A stretch of DNA of 64,000 nucleotides from an uncultured Pelagibacteraceae bacterium (GCA_902578525.1 CACHDJ010000001.1:96505-160504); one strand, 5' to 3'. Shown: positions 26,256 to 36,510, counted from the first letter of the stretch. Notes: generated by a model not told the origin, from the letters alone. Translations and numbers: made by a program.

Positions 26256-27518
26256 ATGAGTGATCACGAATATATTCCTAAATCAAAATTTGGAAAATGG
26301 TTCAATGACAGGCTTCCGTTACTTTCTTTAGCAAATCATTTAACTGATTATCCAACACCCAAAAATTTAAATTATTGGTGGACTTTTGGAGGAATTCTTA
26401 CTTTCTGTTTGATTACTCAAATTGTTACAGGACTAGTCTTGGCAATGCACTATATTGCCCATGCTGATATGGCCTTTGAAAGTGTTGAGCATATTATGAG
26501 AGATGTAAACTATGGATGGTTGATTAGGTATATACATGCAAACGGTGCATCTATGTTTTTTCTAGCAGTTTATATTCATATATTTAGATCTTTATTCTAT
26601 GGATCTTATAAGTCGCCAAGAGAAATAATATGGATTATTGGTATCATAATTTATTTATTGATGATGGCTGCGGCTTTTATGGGGTATGTTTTGCCATGGG
26701 GACAAATGAGTTTTTGGGGAGCCACTGTTATTACAAATTTATTTAGCGCAATTCCTTTAGTAGGAGAAGGAATCGTCACTTGGTTGTGGGGTGGTTACTC
26801 GGTAGATAATCCAACATTAACAAGATTTTTTACTTTGCACTATTTAATTCCTTTTTTAATTTTAGGATTAGTAGTTTTACATATTTGGGCATTACACGTC
26901 CCTGGTAATAACAATCCTGTCGGAATAGATATCAAAAAACCCTCTAAGGATACTGTTCCATTTCACCCTTACATAGTAATTAAAGATGGTTTTGCGTTAT
27001 TAATGTTTTTAATTGTTTTTGCTTTTTTTGTATTCTACACGCCAAATATTTTAGGACATGCGGATAATTATATTGAAGCAGATCCCTTGGTGACACCTGC
27101 ACATATTGTTCCTGAATGGTATTTATTACCTTTTTATGCAATCTTAAGATCTGTTCCTGATAAACTTTTGGGTGTGATCGCGATGTTATCTGCAATCTTA
27201 ATTTTAGCAGCTCTACCATGGCTTGATACTTCAAAAATTAGATCTGCTGTTTTCAGACCTTTATATAAACAGTTTTACTGGATCTTAGTTGCTGATGTTT
27301 TAATTTTAGGATACGTAGGAGCAATGCCTGCTGAAGGATTATATTTATTAATAGCAAGGGTGGCTACAGCATATTATTTTTTACACTTTTTAGTGGTACT
27401 CCCAGTTTTAGGATTTAAAGAAAAAACGTTACCAGTTCCATTAAGCATTACCGAGCCTATATTAGGGGGATCTCCAAATTTAGTAGCAGCAAAAAATGAT
27501 GAAAGATTAAAAGAATAA
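26256..27518 (+). CDS. petB: Ubiquinol-cytochrome c reductase, cytochrome b
   Basis: Cytochrome b holds the two b hemes and the quinone sites of the bc1 complex. The 420-residue protein has eight or so membrane helices and the heme-ligand His pairs in the second helix ([19 protein letters not shown]) and the fourth helix ([19 protein letters not shown]). The Qo motif PEWY appears as [14 protein letters not shown]. It lies between petA and petC with tight spacing, as in other alphaproteobacteria. Confidence 0.97.
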   Translation: MSDHEYIPKSKFGKWFNDRLPLLSLANHLTDYPTPKNLNYWWTFGGILTFCLITQIVTGLVLAMHYIAHADMAFESVEHIMRDVNYGWLIRYIHANGASMFFLAVYIHIFRSLFYGSYKSPREIIWIIGIIIYLLMMAAAFMGYVLPWGQMSFWGATVITNLFSAIPLVGEGIVTWLWGGYSVDNPTLTRFFTLHYLIPFLILGLVVLHIWALHVPGNNNPVGIDIKKPSKDTVPFHPYIVIKDGFALLMFLIVFAFFVFYTPNILGHADNYIEADPLVTPAHIVPEWYLLPFYAILRSVPDKLLGVIAMLSAILILAALPWLDTSKIRSAVFRPLYKQFYWILVADVLILGYVGAMPAEGLYLLIARVATAYYFLHFLVVLPVLGFKEKTLPVPLSITEPILGGSPNLVAAKNDERLKE

Positions 27519-28298
27519 GTGAAATTTTTTTTTAAAATATTTTTGTTTATTACTATATTTTTTTTAAGCCCATATACCTTAAATGCCGCTGAAAAAGTTG
27601 AATATTTAAAAACTGACTGGAGTTTCAAAGGTCTTTTTGGGAAATTTGATCGGGGAGCGCTACAAAGAGGCTATCAAGTTTACACTGAAGTATGCTCATC
27701 TTGTCATTCTATGAAATATTTAAGTTACAGAAATTTATCTCAGAAGGGTGGACCTGAATTTACAGAGGAGCAAGCAAAAGCAATAGCAGCATCTTTTGAG
27801 GTTAAAGATGGACCAAATGCAGATGGAGAAATGTTTACTAGACCAGGGAAACTATCAGATAAATTTGTTATGCCTTATGATAATGTTAAAGCAGCACAAG
27901 CTGCAAATGGAGGAGCATACCCACCAGATATGTCAGTTCTAGCTAAAGCAAGAGGGGGTGGAGTAGATTATATTTATTCTCTTCTCCAAGGATATGAGGA
28001 ACCACCAGCTGGAGTAACTTTAGACGATGGAGTTTATTATAACAAATATATGTATGGTAATAAAATTAAAATGTCTAATCAACTATCTGATGGGTTAGTC
28101 GAATATGGTGATGGCACAAATGCGACAGTTGAACAGATGTCTAAAGATGTAACAACATTTTTGATGTGGGCAGCTGAACCTCATTTAGAGTCGAGACATC
28201 AGATGGGTTTTAAAGCCATAGTATATTTAATTATTTTGACAATATTGGTTTATTTTAGCATGAAAAGAATTTGGTCACGTATTAAAACGGAAGTTTAA
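27519..28298 (+). CDS. petC: Ubiquinol-cytochrome c reductase, cytochrome c1
   Basis: Cytochrome c1 passes electrons from the Rieske centre to soluble cytochrome c. A signal peptide (residues 1-23, TLNA) is followed by the heme c motif CSSCH (Cys59, Cys62, His63), and a C-terminal membrane anchor at about 235-250 (AIVYLIILTILVYFSM). The start is GTG at 27519, immediately after the petB stop. The 3' end overlaps the convergent ychF gene by 24 bases, leaving no room for an ordinary terminator between them. Confidence 0.96.
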   Translation: MKFFFKIFLFITIFFLSPYTLNAAEKVEYLKTDWSFKGLFGKFDRGALQRGYQVYTEVCSSCHSMKYLSYRNLSQKGGPEFTEEQAKAIAASFEVKDGPNADGEMFTRPGKLSDKFVMPYDNVKAAQAANGGAYPPDMSVLAKARGGGVDYIYSLLQGYEEPPAGVTLDDGVYYNKYMYGNKIKMSNQLSDGLVEYGDGTNATVEQMSKDVTTFLMWAAEPHLESRHQMGFKAIVYLIILTILVYFSMKRIWSRIKTEV

Positions 28299-29348
28299 TA
28301 CGTCTCCATCTTTAACAATATAATCTTTGCCTTCTAGTCTCATTTTTCCATTTGTTTTAGAATTAACCCACCCTTTATTAGTAATAAAATCATCATAAGA
28401 TATAGTTTCTGCTCTAATAAACCCTTTTTCAAAATCAGAATGAATCTCGCCTGCAGCTTTTGGAGCTGTACAATTTTTCTCAATGGTCCATGCTCTTGTC
28501 TCTTCTGGACCGGATGTAAAATATGTTTCTAGTTCTAAGATTTTATACCCTTTTTGTATTAACATATTCAATCCAGTTTCTTTTGAACCAATCATTTCCA
28601 TATAATTTTTTTTTTCTTCGCTTTCTAATTCATTAATTTGATTTTCTATATCTGCAGAAACAATTAATGTGTTTTCTTCTTTGTATTTATTTATGAAGTT
28701 TTTTGTATATTTGTTTCCATTTTGAACACTTTTTTCATCTACATTACATACAAATATCTTTGGTTTTATTGAGAGTAATCCACTTTGATTTAAAAGTTTT
28801 TTATCAAATTGATCTTTTAAAATAGATAAATCCCTATCTTTATTAATACAATCTAATGCTATTTGTAATATTTTTAATTGTTCTTCATCAATATTCTTTT
28901 TATTGCTTTTTTCTAATCTTTTTTGGATAGACTCTAAATCAGCCAACATCATTTCAGTTTCAATAATCTCTAAATCCCTGATTGGATCAACTGTTTGATT
29001 TACACTTTGAATGTCGTCTGAATCAAAGCATCTAATCATATGAATAATGGCATCTACCTCTCTAATATGGGACAAAAATTTATTACCCAAACCTTCACCT
29101 TTAGATGCTCCTTTTACTAGTCCAGCGATATCAACAAAAGAGATAGTTGTGTTTATTATTTTTTTCGATTTAGATATATTTGCTAAATTATTTAATCTTT
29201 CATCAGGCACAGGAACAACTCCGATATTAGGATCAATTGTACAGAATGGAAAGTTTGCAGCCTGTGCTTTGCTAGAATTTGTTAAGGCATTAAATAAGGT
29301 TGATTTACCAACGTTTGGCAAACCTACTATTCCACATTTGAAACTCAT
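28275..29348 (-). CDS. ychF: Redox/ribosome-associated GTPase YchF
   Basis: YchF is an Obg-family ATPase/GTPase that binds ribosomes. The 357 residues start with the G1 motif GLPNVGKSTLFNALT, followed by DPNIGVVPVPDERL and the switch II VDIAGLVKGASKGEGLGN. The G4 position reads NVDE, as expected in a YchF that prefers ATP. The C-terminal TGS-like domain ends in the usual GDVLNFRFN. It starts on the last base of pth; the pth-ychF pair is conserved in many bacteria. Confidence 0.95.
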   Translation of the reverse strand: MSFKCGIVGLPNVGKSTLFNALTNSSKAQAANFPFCTIDPNIGVVPVPDERLNNLANISKSKKIINTTISFVDIAGLVKGASKGEGLGNKFLSHIREVDAIIHMIRCFDSDDIQSVNQTVDPIRDLEIIETEMMLADLESIQKRLEKSNKKNIDEEQLKILQIALDCINKDRDLSILKDQFDKKLLNQSGLLSIKPKIFVCNVDEKSVQNGNKYTKNFINKYKEENTLIVSADIENQINELESEEKKNYMEMIGSKETGLNMLIQKGYKILELETYFTSGPEETRAWTIEKNCTAPKAAGEIHSDFEKGFIRAETISYDDFITNKGWVNSKTNGKMRLEGKDYIVKDGDVLNFRFNT

Positions 29349-29908
29349 TATTTGTTATTAACAGTGCTAGAAAATAGATCTAATTTTTTCTTAATCAGAT
29401 CACCTATAGAGTCAGTTATATTTTTAGATATTTTATTAATTCCTATAATTTCATCTTCATCAAAATTTTGTAAAACATAATCACTAATTTCAATTTTAAC
29501 TTTTGGCTTACCAATGCCAATCCTTACTCTAGAATAGTCTTTGCCAATAAATTTATCTATTGATGCTATTCCATTATGTCCAGCACTTGATCCTCCAAAT
29601 TTTGCCTTAATTTTTCCAAATTCGACATCTAGATCATCATGAAAAACTATCACATCTCCTGCATCAATCTTAAAATATTCTAATAATTCTCTGATACAAA
29701 TCCCTGAGTTATTCATAAAAGTTAATGGTTTTATCGCATAAACTTTTTCACCTTCAATATTTCCTGTTGTAAGTAATCCTTTAAATTTTGGTTTTTGTTT
29801 TGATAAACTAAATTTCTTGTTAATTACATCAATAATTTTGAAACCAACATTATGTCGATTATTTTCACTATTTGGTGTTGGATTGCCAAGACCTACAAAT
29901 AAAAGCAT
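29348..29908 (-). CDS. pth: Peptidyl-tRNA hydrolase
   Basis: Pth frees tRNA from peptidyl-tRNA dropped by ribosomes. The 186 residues show GLGNPTPNSENNRHNVGF with the catalytic His near position 20, the FMNNSG stretch, DDLDVEFGKIK, and GGSSAGHNGIASID. It follows rplY by 36 bases and overlaps ychF by one base, an arrangement (rplY-pth-ychF) common in proteobacteria. Confidence 0.96.
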   Translation of the reverse strand: MLLFVGLGNPTPNSENNRHNVGFKIIDVINKKFSLSKQKPKFKGLLTTGNIEGEKVYAIKPLTFMNNSGICIRELLEYFKIDAGDVIVFHDDLDVEFGKIKAKFGGSSAGHNGIASIDKFIGKDYSRVRIGIGKPKVKIEISDYVLQNFDEDEIIGINKISKNITDSIGDLIKKKLDLFSSTVNNK

Positions 29909-29944
29909 AATTTCTTATTGGTGTTTAAATTTCAATTTAATTGA

Positions 29945-30700
29945 TTATTTTTTTGCTTCAGCAGGTTTTTTATCAGAAGGTTTTTTATCAGAAGGTTTTT
30001 TATCATCACCTTCTTTTTTATCACCTTCTTTTTTATCACCTTCAGCTGCTTGTTTTTCTCCATCAGCCAGGGCTTCTGCACCTTCAGCTCCCTCTTCACC
30101 TTCCGCTGATTCTGCTTCCGCAGGTTTTTCTGGTTCTTTCATAACCGTAGGTGCTGCTAATGTTGCTATAACGAAATCTCTTCCTTGAATAGTTGGGACA
30201 ACATCACTTTCTAATTTTACAGAGGAAATTTTAAAACTTTCTCCAATATCTACACCTTCAAGATCTATTGTTAATTTTTCTGGAATTTTTTCACTCGGAC
30301 ATTTAAGCTCAACTTTTCTTCTAACAATGTTAAGAACACCCCCTCTTTTAAGACCTGGTGACTTCTCATGATTAATAAATTCTACAGGTACTTCTATTCT
30401 AATTTTAACACCTGGTACTACTCTTAAAAAATCAACATGTATTGGTTCGTCTGTCAAAATGTCATAAACCACTTCTCTCGGTAATACATTTTGATTTTTA
30501 CCATTTACTTTAATAGTTACTATATTTGATAAAAAATTTTCTTTTTCTATAGTTAGTTTCAGTAATTTTTTTGAAATAGAAATTTTTTCGTTTTTTTCTT
30601 TACCCCCATAAATTATAGCAGGGACATTTCCGTTACCTCTTATCGCGCTTAGCTCACCTTTAGTTTTATTTTCTCTGGTATTTGCGTCTAGTGAAATCAT
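29945..30700 (-). CDS. rplY: Ribosomal protein L25 (Ctc/TL5 type) with charged tail
   Basis: L25 binds 5S rRNA. From ATG 30700 (MISLDANTR) the protein has 251 residues: an N-terminal L25 domain (GNGNVPAIIYGG), a C-terminal beta domain of the long TL5 form, and an extra tail of about 65 residues that is rich in Glu, Ala and Lys. The tail ends in repeated units such as KKEGD and SDKKP. The frame is open 13 codons further upstream, but those do not resemble L25. It follows prs by 44 bases. Confidence 0.92.
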   Translation of the reverse strand: MISLDANTRENKTKGELSAIRGNGNVPAIIYGGKEKNEKISISKKLLKLTIEKENFLSNIVTIKVNGKNQNVLPREVVYDILTDEPIHVDFLRVVPGVKIRIEVPVEFINHEKSPGLKRGGVLNIVRRKVELKCPSEKIPEKLTIDLEGVDIGESFKISSVKLESDVVPTIQGRDFVIATLAAPTVMKEPEKPAEAESAEGEEGAEGAEALADGEKQAAEGDKKEGDKKEGDDKKPSDKKPSDKKPAEAKK

Positions 30701-30744
30701 AAAAACACAGGTTTTTAACCCATGTTGACAAATAATCAAGGTAA

Positions 30745-31677
30745 TTATTTAAATAAATCTGAAACAGAAGTTGAGTTAGATATTCTTTTTATAGCCTCTC
30801 CCATAAGGCCAGAAATAGGTAAAACTTCTATATTTTTAACATTTTGAGTTTTTTTCCCATTATCTATTGTGTCGGTAATCACTAAATTTTTAATTACAGA
30901 GCTTTTTATTTTTTTAACTGCATCACCACTTAAAACTCCATGAGTAATGTAAACATAAACTTCTCTAGCACCTCTGTTTTTTAAAGCTTTAGCCGCATTT
31001 ATTATAGTACCACCTGAATCAATTATATCATCTACAATTATGCAAGTTTTATCTTTTACATCTCCAATAACATTCATTACTTGTGATTGTCCAGCTTTTG
31101 GTCTTCTTTTATCTACAATAGCTAGACCAACATTAAGAAGTTTTCCAAGAGCTCTAGCCCTCTCAGTTCCACCAACATCAGGTGCAACACAAATAATTTT
31201 TTTACTTTTTATTTTCTTTTTTACATGCCTTGCAAATATTGGTGTAGCAAATAGGTTATCTACAGGAATATCGAAGAAGCCTTGAATTTGACCAGCGTGC
31301 AAATCAACAGTAACAACTCTATCAGCACCAGCTTTAGTAATTAAATTTGAAACTAATTTTGCAGATATTGATGTTCTAGGTACTACCTTTCTGTCCTGTC
31401 TTGCATAGCCAAAATATGGAATAACTGCTGTAATGTTTTTAGCAGAGGATCTCTTTAAAGCATCTATAGATAATAATAATTCCATTAAATTATCATTTGC
31501 TGGTGAAGATATAGATTGAATAATAAAAATGCTATTTCCTCTTATATTTTCATTAATCTCTACATAGATTTCACCATCTGAAAATTTTCTAATACTTGAG
31601 TTCACAAGTTTTGATTTTAAATATTTAGCAATATTTTTACTTAAAATTTTATTACTATTTCCAGTTAATAATTTCAT
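30745..31677 (-). CDS. prs: Ribose-phosphate pyrophosphokinase
   Basis: Prs makes PRPP from ribose 5-phosphate and ATP for nucleotide, histidine and NAD synthesis. The 310 residues have the catalytic flexible-loop region [18 protein letters not shown], the [15 protein letters not shown] segment, and the PRPP-binding loop [14 protein letters not shown]. The length is normal. It lies between pgeF and rplY in a leftward gene series; the prs-rplY-pth-ychF order is widely conserved. Confidence 0.96.
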   Translation of the reverse strand: MKLLTGNSNKILSKNIAKYLKSKLVNSSIRKFSDGEIYVEINENIRGNSIFIIQSISSPANDNLMELLLSIDALKRSSAKNITAVIPYFGYARQDRKVVPRTSISAKLVSNLITKAGADRVVTVDLHAGQIQGFFDIPVDNLFATPIFARHVKKKIKSKKIICVAPDVGGTERARALGKLLNVGLAIVDKRRPKAGQSQVMNVIGDVKDKTCIIVDDIIDSGGTIINAAKALKNRGAREVYVYITHGVLSGDAVKKIKSSVIKNLVITDTIDNGKKTQNVKNIEVLPISGLMGEAIKRISNSTSVSDLFK

Positions 31678-31686
31678 TGAAAAAAT

Positions 31687-32448
31687 TTAATTAATCATAA
31701 TTATTGAAATATTTCTACCATAATCAGCATGTTTTGATTTTAATGATCGTCTAGCACTAAAAAAATTATTTTTTTTATCGTAAGTATCAACATTTATCAT
31801 ATCAATTTTACTAATCTTGTTAAATTTCAACTGAGATTTAATATAATTAGGCAAATCAAAATAAATTAATTTATTTATATTCTTAAAGAAAATTTTGTTT
31901 TTTTTATGTTTTTTGATGAATTTATTCTTAAAATCCAGCTTAACATCATAGTTTTTTTGAGTAATTGATGGTCCAATAGCAACTGTGATATCTTTTCTAT
32001 TACAGCCTTTCTTTAACATAAAATTAATAACTCTATTTATGACACCTTTTATAGCACCTTTCCAACCTGCATGAATTGCTGCGATCATTTTTCTTTTTTT
32101 ATCAAAAACTAAAAGTGGCACACAATCAGCTGTTAAGACTGCTATAGGAATTTTTTTTTTTTCTGTAATTATAGCATCTGCATTAATACTTCTATTTTTG
32201 ATTTTTGCATTTTTAGATAAAAATATAAATTTGTTACTATGAATTTGTTTAACTAAAAAAATCTCTTTAGATTTTTTACTAACTTTTTTTTTTACAATAA
32301 AAAGATTTTTTTTTACGTTATTTTTTTTATCTTTTGAGCCAATTCCACAGTTTAAACTTTTATAAATTCCCCCTGATACACCTCCATTTTTATTAAAAAA
32401 ACCATGACTAATTTCTGAAAATTTTGATAATTTTTTTGATTTAAACAA
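31687..32448 (-). CDS. pgeF: Peptidoglycan editing factor / YfiH-type multicopper-like protein
   Basis: PgeF (YfiH, formerly laccase-domain protein) acts in purine nucleoside cleavage or in removing wrong amino acids from peptidoglycan precursors; the literature supports both for different members. The 253 residues have the metal-site motifs VKQIHS, TADCVPLL and AIHAGWKG (His, Cys, His), all intact. The protein is unusually rich in lysine. It lies one base after the MidA-like methyltransferase gene. Confidence 0.85.
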   Translation of the reverse strand: MFKSKKLSKFSEISHGFFNKNGGVSGGIYKSLNCGIGSKDKKNNVKKNLFIVKKKVSKKSKEIFLVKQIHSNKFIFLSKNAKIKNRSINADAIITEKKKIPIAVLTADCVPLLVFDKKRKMIAAIHAGWKGAIKGVINRVINFMLKKGCNRKDITVAIGPSITQKNYDVKLDFKNKFIKKHKKNKIFFKNINKLIYFDLPNYIKSQLKFNKISKIDMINVDTYDKKNNFFSARRSLKSKHADYGRNISIIMIN

Positions 32449-32449
32449 T

Positions 32450-33496
32450 TTAAAATCCTATTTGAGAACTATTGTTTGATTTTTTTATTAACATTACTTT
32501 AAATAAATCACCCATCTCATTTTTATCTATGAGTCTTCTAAGTCTGTAAAATATATCTGATTTCTGGGTAAAGGTTTTATTTTTGCCTATTATCTCAGCT
32601 CTTTGACAAATACCTAAGTTAGTTAAGAATTTTTTTTGTGATGTAAAATTTATATTTAATTCTTTAAAGCTCTTAACAATTTTTTCAATAAAATAAAAAT
32701 TAATATTATATGTAATATCTGATTTACCAATATTTTCTAAAACTTTTGAATATTTTTGTTTATAAATTGCTTGAAGTGTGTCTTGCATTTTTTGATCGAA
32801 ATATCCGTAATCTATAATAAGAATTCCACCATTATTTTTTTTAATAAGCCCCGAAATATCTTTTAAATATTTTAATCCTATAGGCGAATATTCTATAAAA
32901 TTTTGGCCATTTGAAACTTTAAAATTAATTTTTTTTTCTATTTTTTTTATATTGATTTTTTTATTTATAAATTTGGCTTTTTTATTACTTGATATATGCA
33001 CAAACTTTTCAAACCAATCATTTCTGTTTTTTAAAAATTGCTTAACAGGGATAGCATCAAAAAACTCATTTGCTAAAAAAATACTTGGAGATTTATCTAA
33101 TTTTTTTAAATTTTTTATCCATTTAATATTTCTAGATTTAATTTTTTTTTTTTGTTCTTCGATTAATTTTGGACTTTTTTCAAAAATGAAAATATTACAA
33201 CTGCTAATAAAAGATGGAAATCTTTTAAAACTTTCAATCATCACACTCATCATTTCTCCATTTCCAGCACCCAATTCAATTAAATTAAATTTTTTTGGTG
33301 ACCCTAAGCTTTCCCAAAAACTTATTGTCCATATTGCAATCATTTCTGAAAAAAGTCTTGAAATGTTTGGAGCCGTAGTAAAATCCCCGGCCATTCCAAA
33401 TGGATTACTATTCATATAGTAACCATTTTTTTTATCATATAGGCAATAATTAATAAATCTATCTAACGGTATTCTATTATCTTTTTTCAGTATCAT
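32450..33496 (-). CDS. SAM-dependent methyltransferase, MidA/NDUFAF7 family
   Basis: The 348-residue protein belongs to DUF185, which includes NDUFAF7, an arginine methyltransferase needed for complex I assembly in mitochondria. Visible are YYMNSNPFGMAGDFTTAPNI near the N-terminus, the SAM-binding ELGAGNGEMM, ANEFFDAIPVKQF, and GGILIIDYGY. Complex I assembly here is inference from the family. It overlaps the lgt gene by 20 bases and precedes pgeF by one base, an lgt-midA-pgeF order seen in other alphaproteobacteria. Confidence 0.85.
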   Translation of the reverse strand: MILKKDNRIPLDRFINYCLYDKKNGYYMNSNPFGMAGDFTTAPNISRLFSEMIAIWTISFWESLGSPKKFNLIELGAGNGEMMSVMIESFKRFPSFISSCNIFIFEKSPKLIEEQKKKIKSRNIKWIKNLKKLDKSPSIFLANEFFDAIPVKQFLKNRNDWFEKFVHISSNKKAKFINKKINIKKIEKKINFKVSNGQNFIEYSPIGLKYLKDISGLIKKNNGGILIIDYGYFDQKMQDTLQAIYKQKYSKVLENIGKSDITYNINFYFIEKIVKSFKELNINFTSQKKFLTNLGICQRAEIIGKNKTFTQKSDIFYRLRRLIDKNEMGDLFKVMLIKKSNNSSQIGF

Positions 33497-34253
33497 TTTT
33501 TATATAATATAAGAAGAGCCCCGTTATAAAAAATAAAAAACTTAACAATTGGCCCATTGTTAAATTTAGGACCAAATATCCTAATTGATCATCTGGTGAG
33601 CGAAAATATTCAATTATAAATCTAAAAACTGAATAAAAAATTAAAAATAAAGATGATAATTTTCCTGGAGTTTTTAGATAATCTTTAGTCCAAAAGTATA
33701 TAAGTATCAAAAATAAAATGATACCTTCAAAAACAGCCTCATATAATTGTGAAGGGTGACGATATAAATTATCAATTTGTATAAATTTAACAGCCCAATT
33801 AACTGACGTTTCTCGACCGTATAATTCTGAATTAATAAAATTGGCAATCCTACCAAAAAAAATTCCAATTGGTGATATTAAAGCAATTATATCTAGATAT
33901 TTAAAAACATCCTCATTATTTTTTTTTGAAAATAATAAGCTTGAAATAATTATTCCAATCACTGCTCCATGAAAAGACATTCCTCCTTGCCAAATTTTAA
34001 ATATATCCAAAAAATTATTTAGATAATGATCTAGATTATAAAATAGTACATAGCCTAATCTCCCACCTAATATTAAGCCAATGATCACAAAGGTAACGTA
34101 GTCATCAAATCTATCTTTGATATTGCTATATATAAAAACTTTTTTAGCTAAATACCAACCCATCAAAATACCAACAATATAGGCTAAAGAGTACCATCGA
34201 ATCTCTAAAGAAAAAATTTCAATAGCAACTGGGTCAAAATTATTAATGAACAT
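33477..34253 (-). CDS. lgt: Prolipoprotein diacylglyceryl transferase
   Basis: Lgt attaches diacylglycerol to the lipobox cysteine of lipoproteins at the inner membrane. The 258-residue protein has about seven membrane helices and the conserved GRLGYVLFYN and GRIANFINSELYGRET signatures, with the HGAVIG segment containing the catalytic His. A conserved HPSQLYEA stretch is also visible. The start is 50 bases from the divergent small UbiK gene. Confidence 0.95.
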   Translation of the reverse strand: MFINNFDPVAIEIFSLEIRWYSLAYIVGILMGWYLAKKVFIYSNIKDRFDDYVTFVIIGLILGGRLGYVLFYNLDHYLNNFLDIFKIWQGGMSFHGAVIGIIISSLLFSKKNNEDVFKYLDIIALISPIGIFFGRIANFINSELYGRETSVNWAVKFIQIDNLYRHPSQLYEAVFEGIILFLILIYFWTKDYLKTPGKLSSLFLIFYSVFRFIIEYFRSPDDQLGYLVLNLTMGQLLSFLFFITGLFLYYIKNDTEKR

Positions 34254-34303
34254 TATAAATTATAATAATAAGATATAAATATATTAAGTAATTAAATAAA
34301 TAT

Positions 34304-34555
34304 ATGAAAAATTCTAAATTTGTATTAGATAAAATAACCAAACTACTAGAACAAAGTCTCATTTCTTCAAGAGATTTGACCAATGAATTAATAACAATTT
34401 TAAAATCTAAAAGAGACGAAATAGTCCTAAAAATGAAACTTACAAGTAAAGATGAATTTGAGGTTTTATCTCATAGGGTAGAAAACTTGGAAAAAAAATT
34501 TGAGAAATTAAATATTCAAAAAAAAAAGAAGACTAAACGGGTAAAAAAATCTTAA
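34304..34555 (+). CDS. Small coiled-coil protein, UbiK/BMFP family
   Basis: An 83-residue protein of the membrane fusogenic/accessory UbiK family (DUF526). Residues 5-50 form an amphipathic region and residues 50-73 a coiled coil with the family's EFEVLSHRVENLEKKFEKL pattern, followed by a basic tail. UbiK helps the Ubi complex in ubiquinone synthesis; a separate membrane-fusion activity was described for Brucella BMFP. Its 3' end overlaps the convergent sensor kinase gene by 23 bases. Confidence 0.75.
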   Translation: MKNSKFVLDKITKLLEQSLISSRDLTNELITILKSKRDEIVLKMKLTSKDEFEVLSHRVENLEKKFEKLNIQKKKKTKRVKKS

Positions 34556-35852
34556 CTCCAAGACCATTCAGATTAGATTTTTCTAATTTTATATTACCTC
34601 CATGGGAACGAATAATATCGGAAGCAATTGATAAACCTAATCCAACACTTGATTTTGTTTCAGCTCTTCCTTTATCTATTTTATAAAATGGTTTGAACAC
34701 ATTTTCATATTCCTTTTCAGATATACCAGGACCGTCATCCTCTATTTTTATAAATATGTTTGTAGTCTTTTTAGACAGCTCTACATTTACATTTTTCCCA
34801 TATTTCAAAGCATTATCAATTAGATTATTAATACATCTTTTTATAAGATTTTTTCTTCCATTAAGATAAATTCTAGTAGGTAAATGTTTAGATATATTTT
34901 GATTATTATATTTATTTATGATTTCCTCAATTAGTTCACTGAGATTAAATAATTCGTCTTTTTCTAGATAAGATGAACTTGTGAATTGTAGATATTCATT
35001 AAGCATTTTTTCCATTTCATTAATATCCTCAGTTAACTTATTAGCTATATCTTTATCTTTAACAAATGCCATTTGTAACTTCATTCTAGTTAAAGGAGTT
35101 CTTAGATCATGACTTATGCCTGACAACATTTCTGATCTTTGATTCAAATGTCTTAAAATTCTTTTTCTCATTCTATCAAATTCAAACCCAGCTTGTCTTA
35201 TTTCAGCCGCTCCTGAGGGTTTAAATTCCTCAATCTCTTCTCCTCTACCAAATCTCTCAGCTACTTTTGCTAAAGCAGTGATGGGTCGAGTTTGATTTTT
35301 TAAAAAAATTAGAGAAATAATTACCATTATTATTGCTGGTACTGTTATCCACAATCCAAATATTCTAGCTGAAGAACTTGTTAATCTATCTCTCGGAATC
35401 AGAAATTTAAAGTAACCATTTTGATATTTTATTCTTATATCTATTAATTCTTTATAGCTGGTTGTATTAAACCAGTATCCTTCATTTCCAAATCTAGACT
35501 TTAATTCTCTTCTCAATGTTCTGTCTAACGGACTAAACCATCTTTCATCAAAGATATAATTAAATTTTTCACTTTGAATGAATTCGATATTTAAATCTTG
35601 ATAAACCGAAAAAAGATTTGTTATTTCTTCTTTATCGTAATTATCATTATTATAGACTTCTATATAAGTTTTAATTTCACTAGCCAATGCTCTAGTCATT
35701 CCTTTGTTTGTTTTTATCCAAAGGCTATCAAAAAAAACTATAGTGATAATTAATTGAATCACTATTACTGGTATAGCTACGATTAATAGCGCTCTATAAA
35801 ATAACCTTTTTGGTAACAAGTTTTTTACAAATTTACTCAATCCATAAAACAT
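34533..35852 (-). CDS. EnvZ-like sensor histidine kinase
   Basis: A 439-residue inner-membrane kinase. Two membrane helices (about 19-41 and 164-184) flank a periplasmic region of about 120 residues, then a HAMP domain, the phosphoacceptor SGISHDLRTPLTR (His248), and the ATPase boxes NLIDNALKYG, DDGPGIS and GLGLSIA. The partner response regulator overlaps by 20 bases upstream. SAR11 genomes keep few two-component systems, and an EnvZ/OmpR-like pair is one of them. The signal sensed is unknown. Confidence 0.9.
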   Translation of the reverse strand: MFYGLSKFVKNLLPKRLFYRALLIVAIPVIVIQLIITIVFFDSLWIKTNKGMTRALASEIKTYIEVYNNDNYDKEEITNLFSVYQDLNIEFIQSEKFNYIFDERWFSPLDRTLRRELKSRFGNEGYWFNTTSYKELIDIRIKYQNGYFKFLIPRDRLTSSSARIFGLWITVPAIIMVIISLIFLKNQTRPITALAKVAERFGRGEEIEEFKPSGAAEIRQAGFEFDRMRKRILRHLNQRSEMLSGISHDLRTPLTRMKLQMAFVKDKDIANKLTEDINEMEKMLNEYLQFTSSSYLEKDELFNLSELIEEIINKYNNQNISKHLPTRIYLNGRKNLIKRCINNLIDNALKYGKNVNVELSKKTTNIFIKIEDDGPGISEKEYENVFKPFYKIDKGRAETKSSVGLGLSIASDIIRSHGGNIKLEKSNLNGLGVKIFLPV

Positions 35853-36510
35853 AGCCAGCTCCTCTTATAGTTTGAAGAAATTTGGGATTTTTGGGGTCCA
35901 ATTCAATTTTTTTTCTTAATCTTGTTATAATTACATCAATTGATCTTTCTTTATCTAAGTCTATTAATTTACCTATTTCCATTCTCTCAAAAGTTTTACC
36001 TGGATTATTTATCATTTTTTCTAATATAATTTTTTCGGTATTATTAATTTTGAACTCTAAATCATTTCTAAAAATTAGTTTTTTATTAAGATCAATTTTA
36101 ATATTTTCAAATTCAATAACTCTTTTTAAATCTTTTGTTTTAGTTTTATTTAAAATATTTTTAATTCTTAAAATTAATTCCTTAGGTTCAAAAGGTTTTG
36201 GTAAATAATCATCAGCTCCAATTTCAAGTCCTTCAACTCTTTCATTAGCTTGACCTTTAGCAGTTAATAATATTATTGGCGTTTCTAATTTTTTTTTGCT
36301 TTCTTTAATAAATTCTAGACCATTTTTACCAGGCATCATGATGTCTAAAATAATTAAATCAAATTTAATAATTCTAACTTTCTCACTGGCATCCTCTGCA
36401 CTTTCTGCTGTTGTAATTAAATATTTATTTTCATTCAAATATCTTTTTACTAACGACCTTATCCCTTCATCATCATCAACAACTAATATATGTGCTAAAA
36501 AATCATCCAT
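35833..36510 (-). CDS. OmpR-family response regulator
   Basis: A 225-residue regulator with a receiver domain (acidic pocket VDDDEG, phosphoacceptor Asp56 in LDIMMPG, Lys in LLTAKG) and a C-terminal winged-helix domain ending in ITRLRKKIELDPKNPKFLQT and RGAGYVLW. It lies between an upstream MarR gene (8-base overlap) and the kinase. The MarR plus OmpR-type arrangement recalls PetP-PetR of Rhodobacter, which controls cytochrome bc1 expression; this link is inference. Confidence 0.92.
   Translation of the reverse strand: MDDFLAHILVVDDDEGIRSLVKRYLNENKYLITTAESAEDASEKVRIIKFDLIILDIMMPGKNGLEFIKESKKKLETPIILLTAKGQANERVEGLEIGADDYLPKPFEPKELILRIKNILNKTKTKDLKRVIEFENIKIDLNKKLIFRNDLEFKINNTEKIILEKMINNPGKTFERMEIGKLIDLDKERSIDVIITRLRKKIELDPKNPKFLQTIRGAGYVLWIE

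Noticed and set aside
29945-30060. Tandem repeats that might suggest a CRISPR or mobile repeat
   Set aside because: They are in-frame codon repeats of the L25 tail, without spacers.
32952-33419. Open frame of 155 codons on the plus strand
   Set aside because: It is antisense to the MidA-like methyltransferase gene, which has clear motifs.
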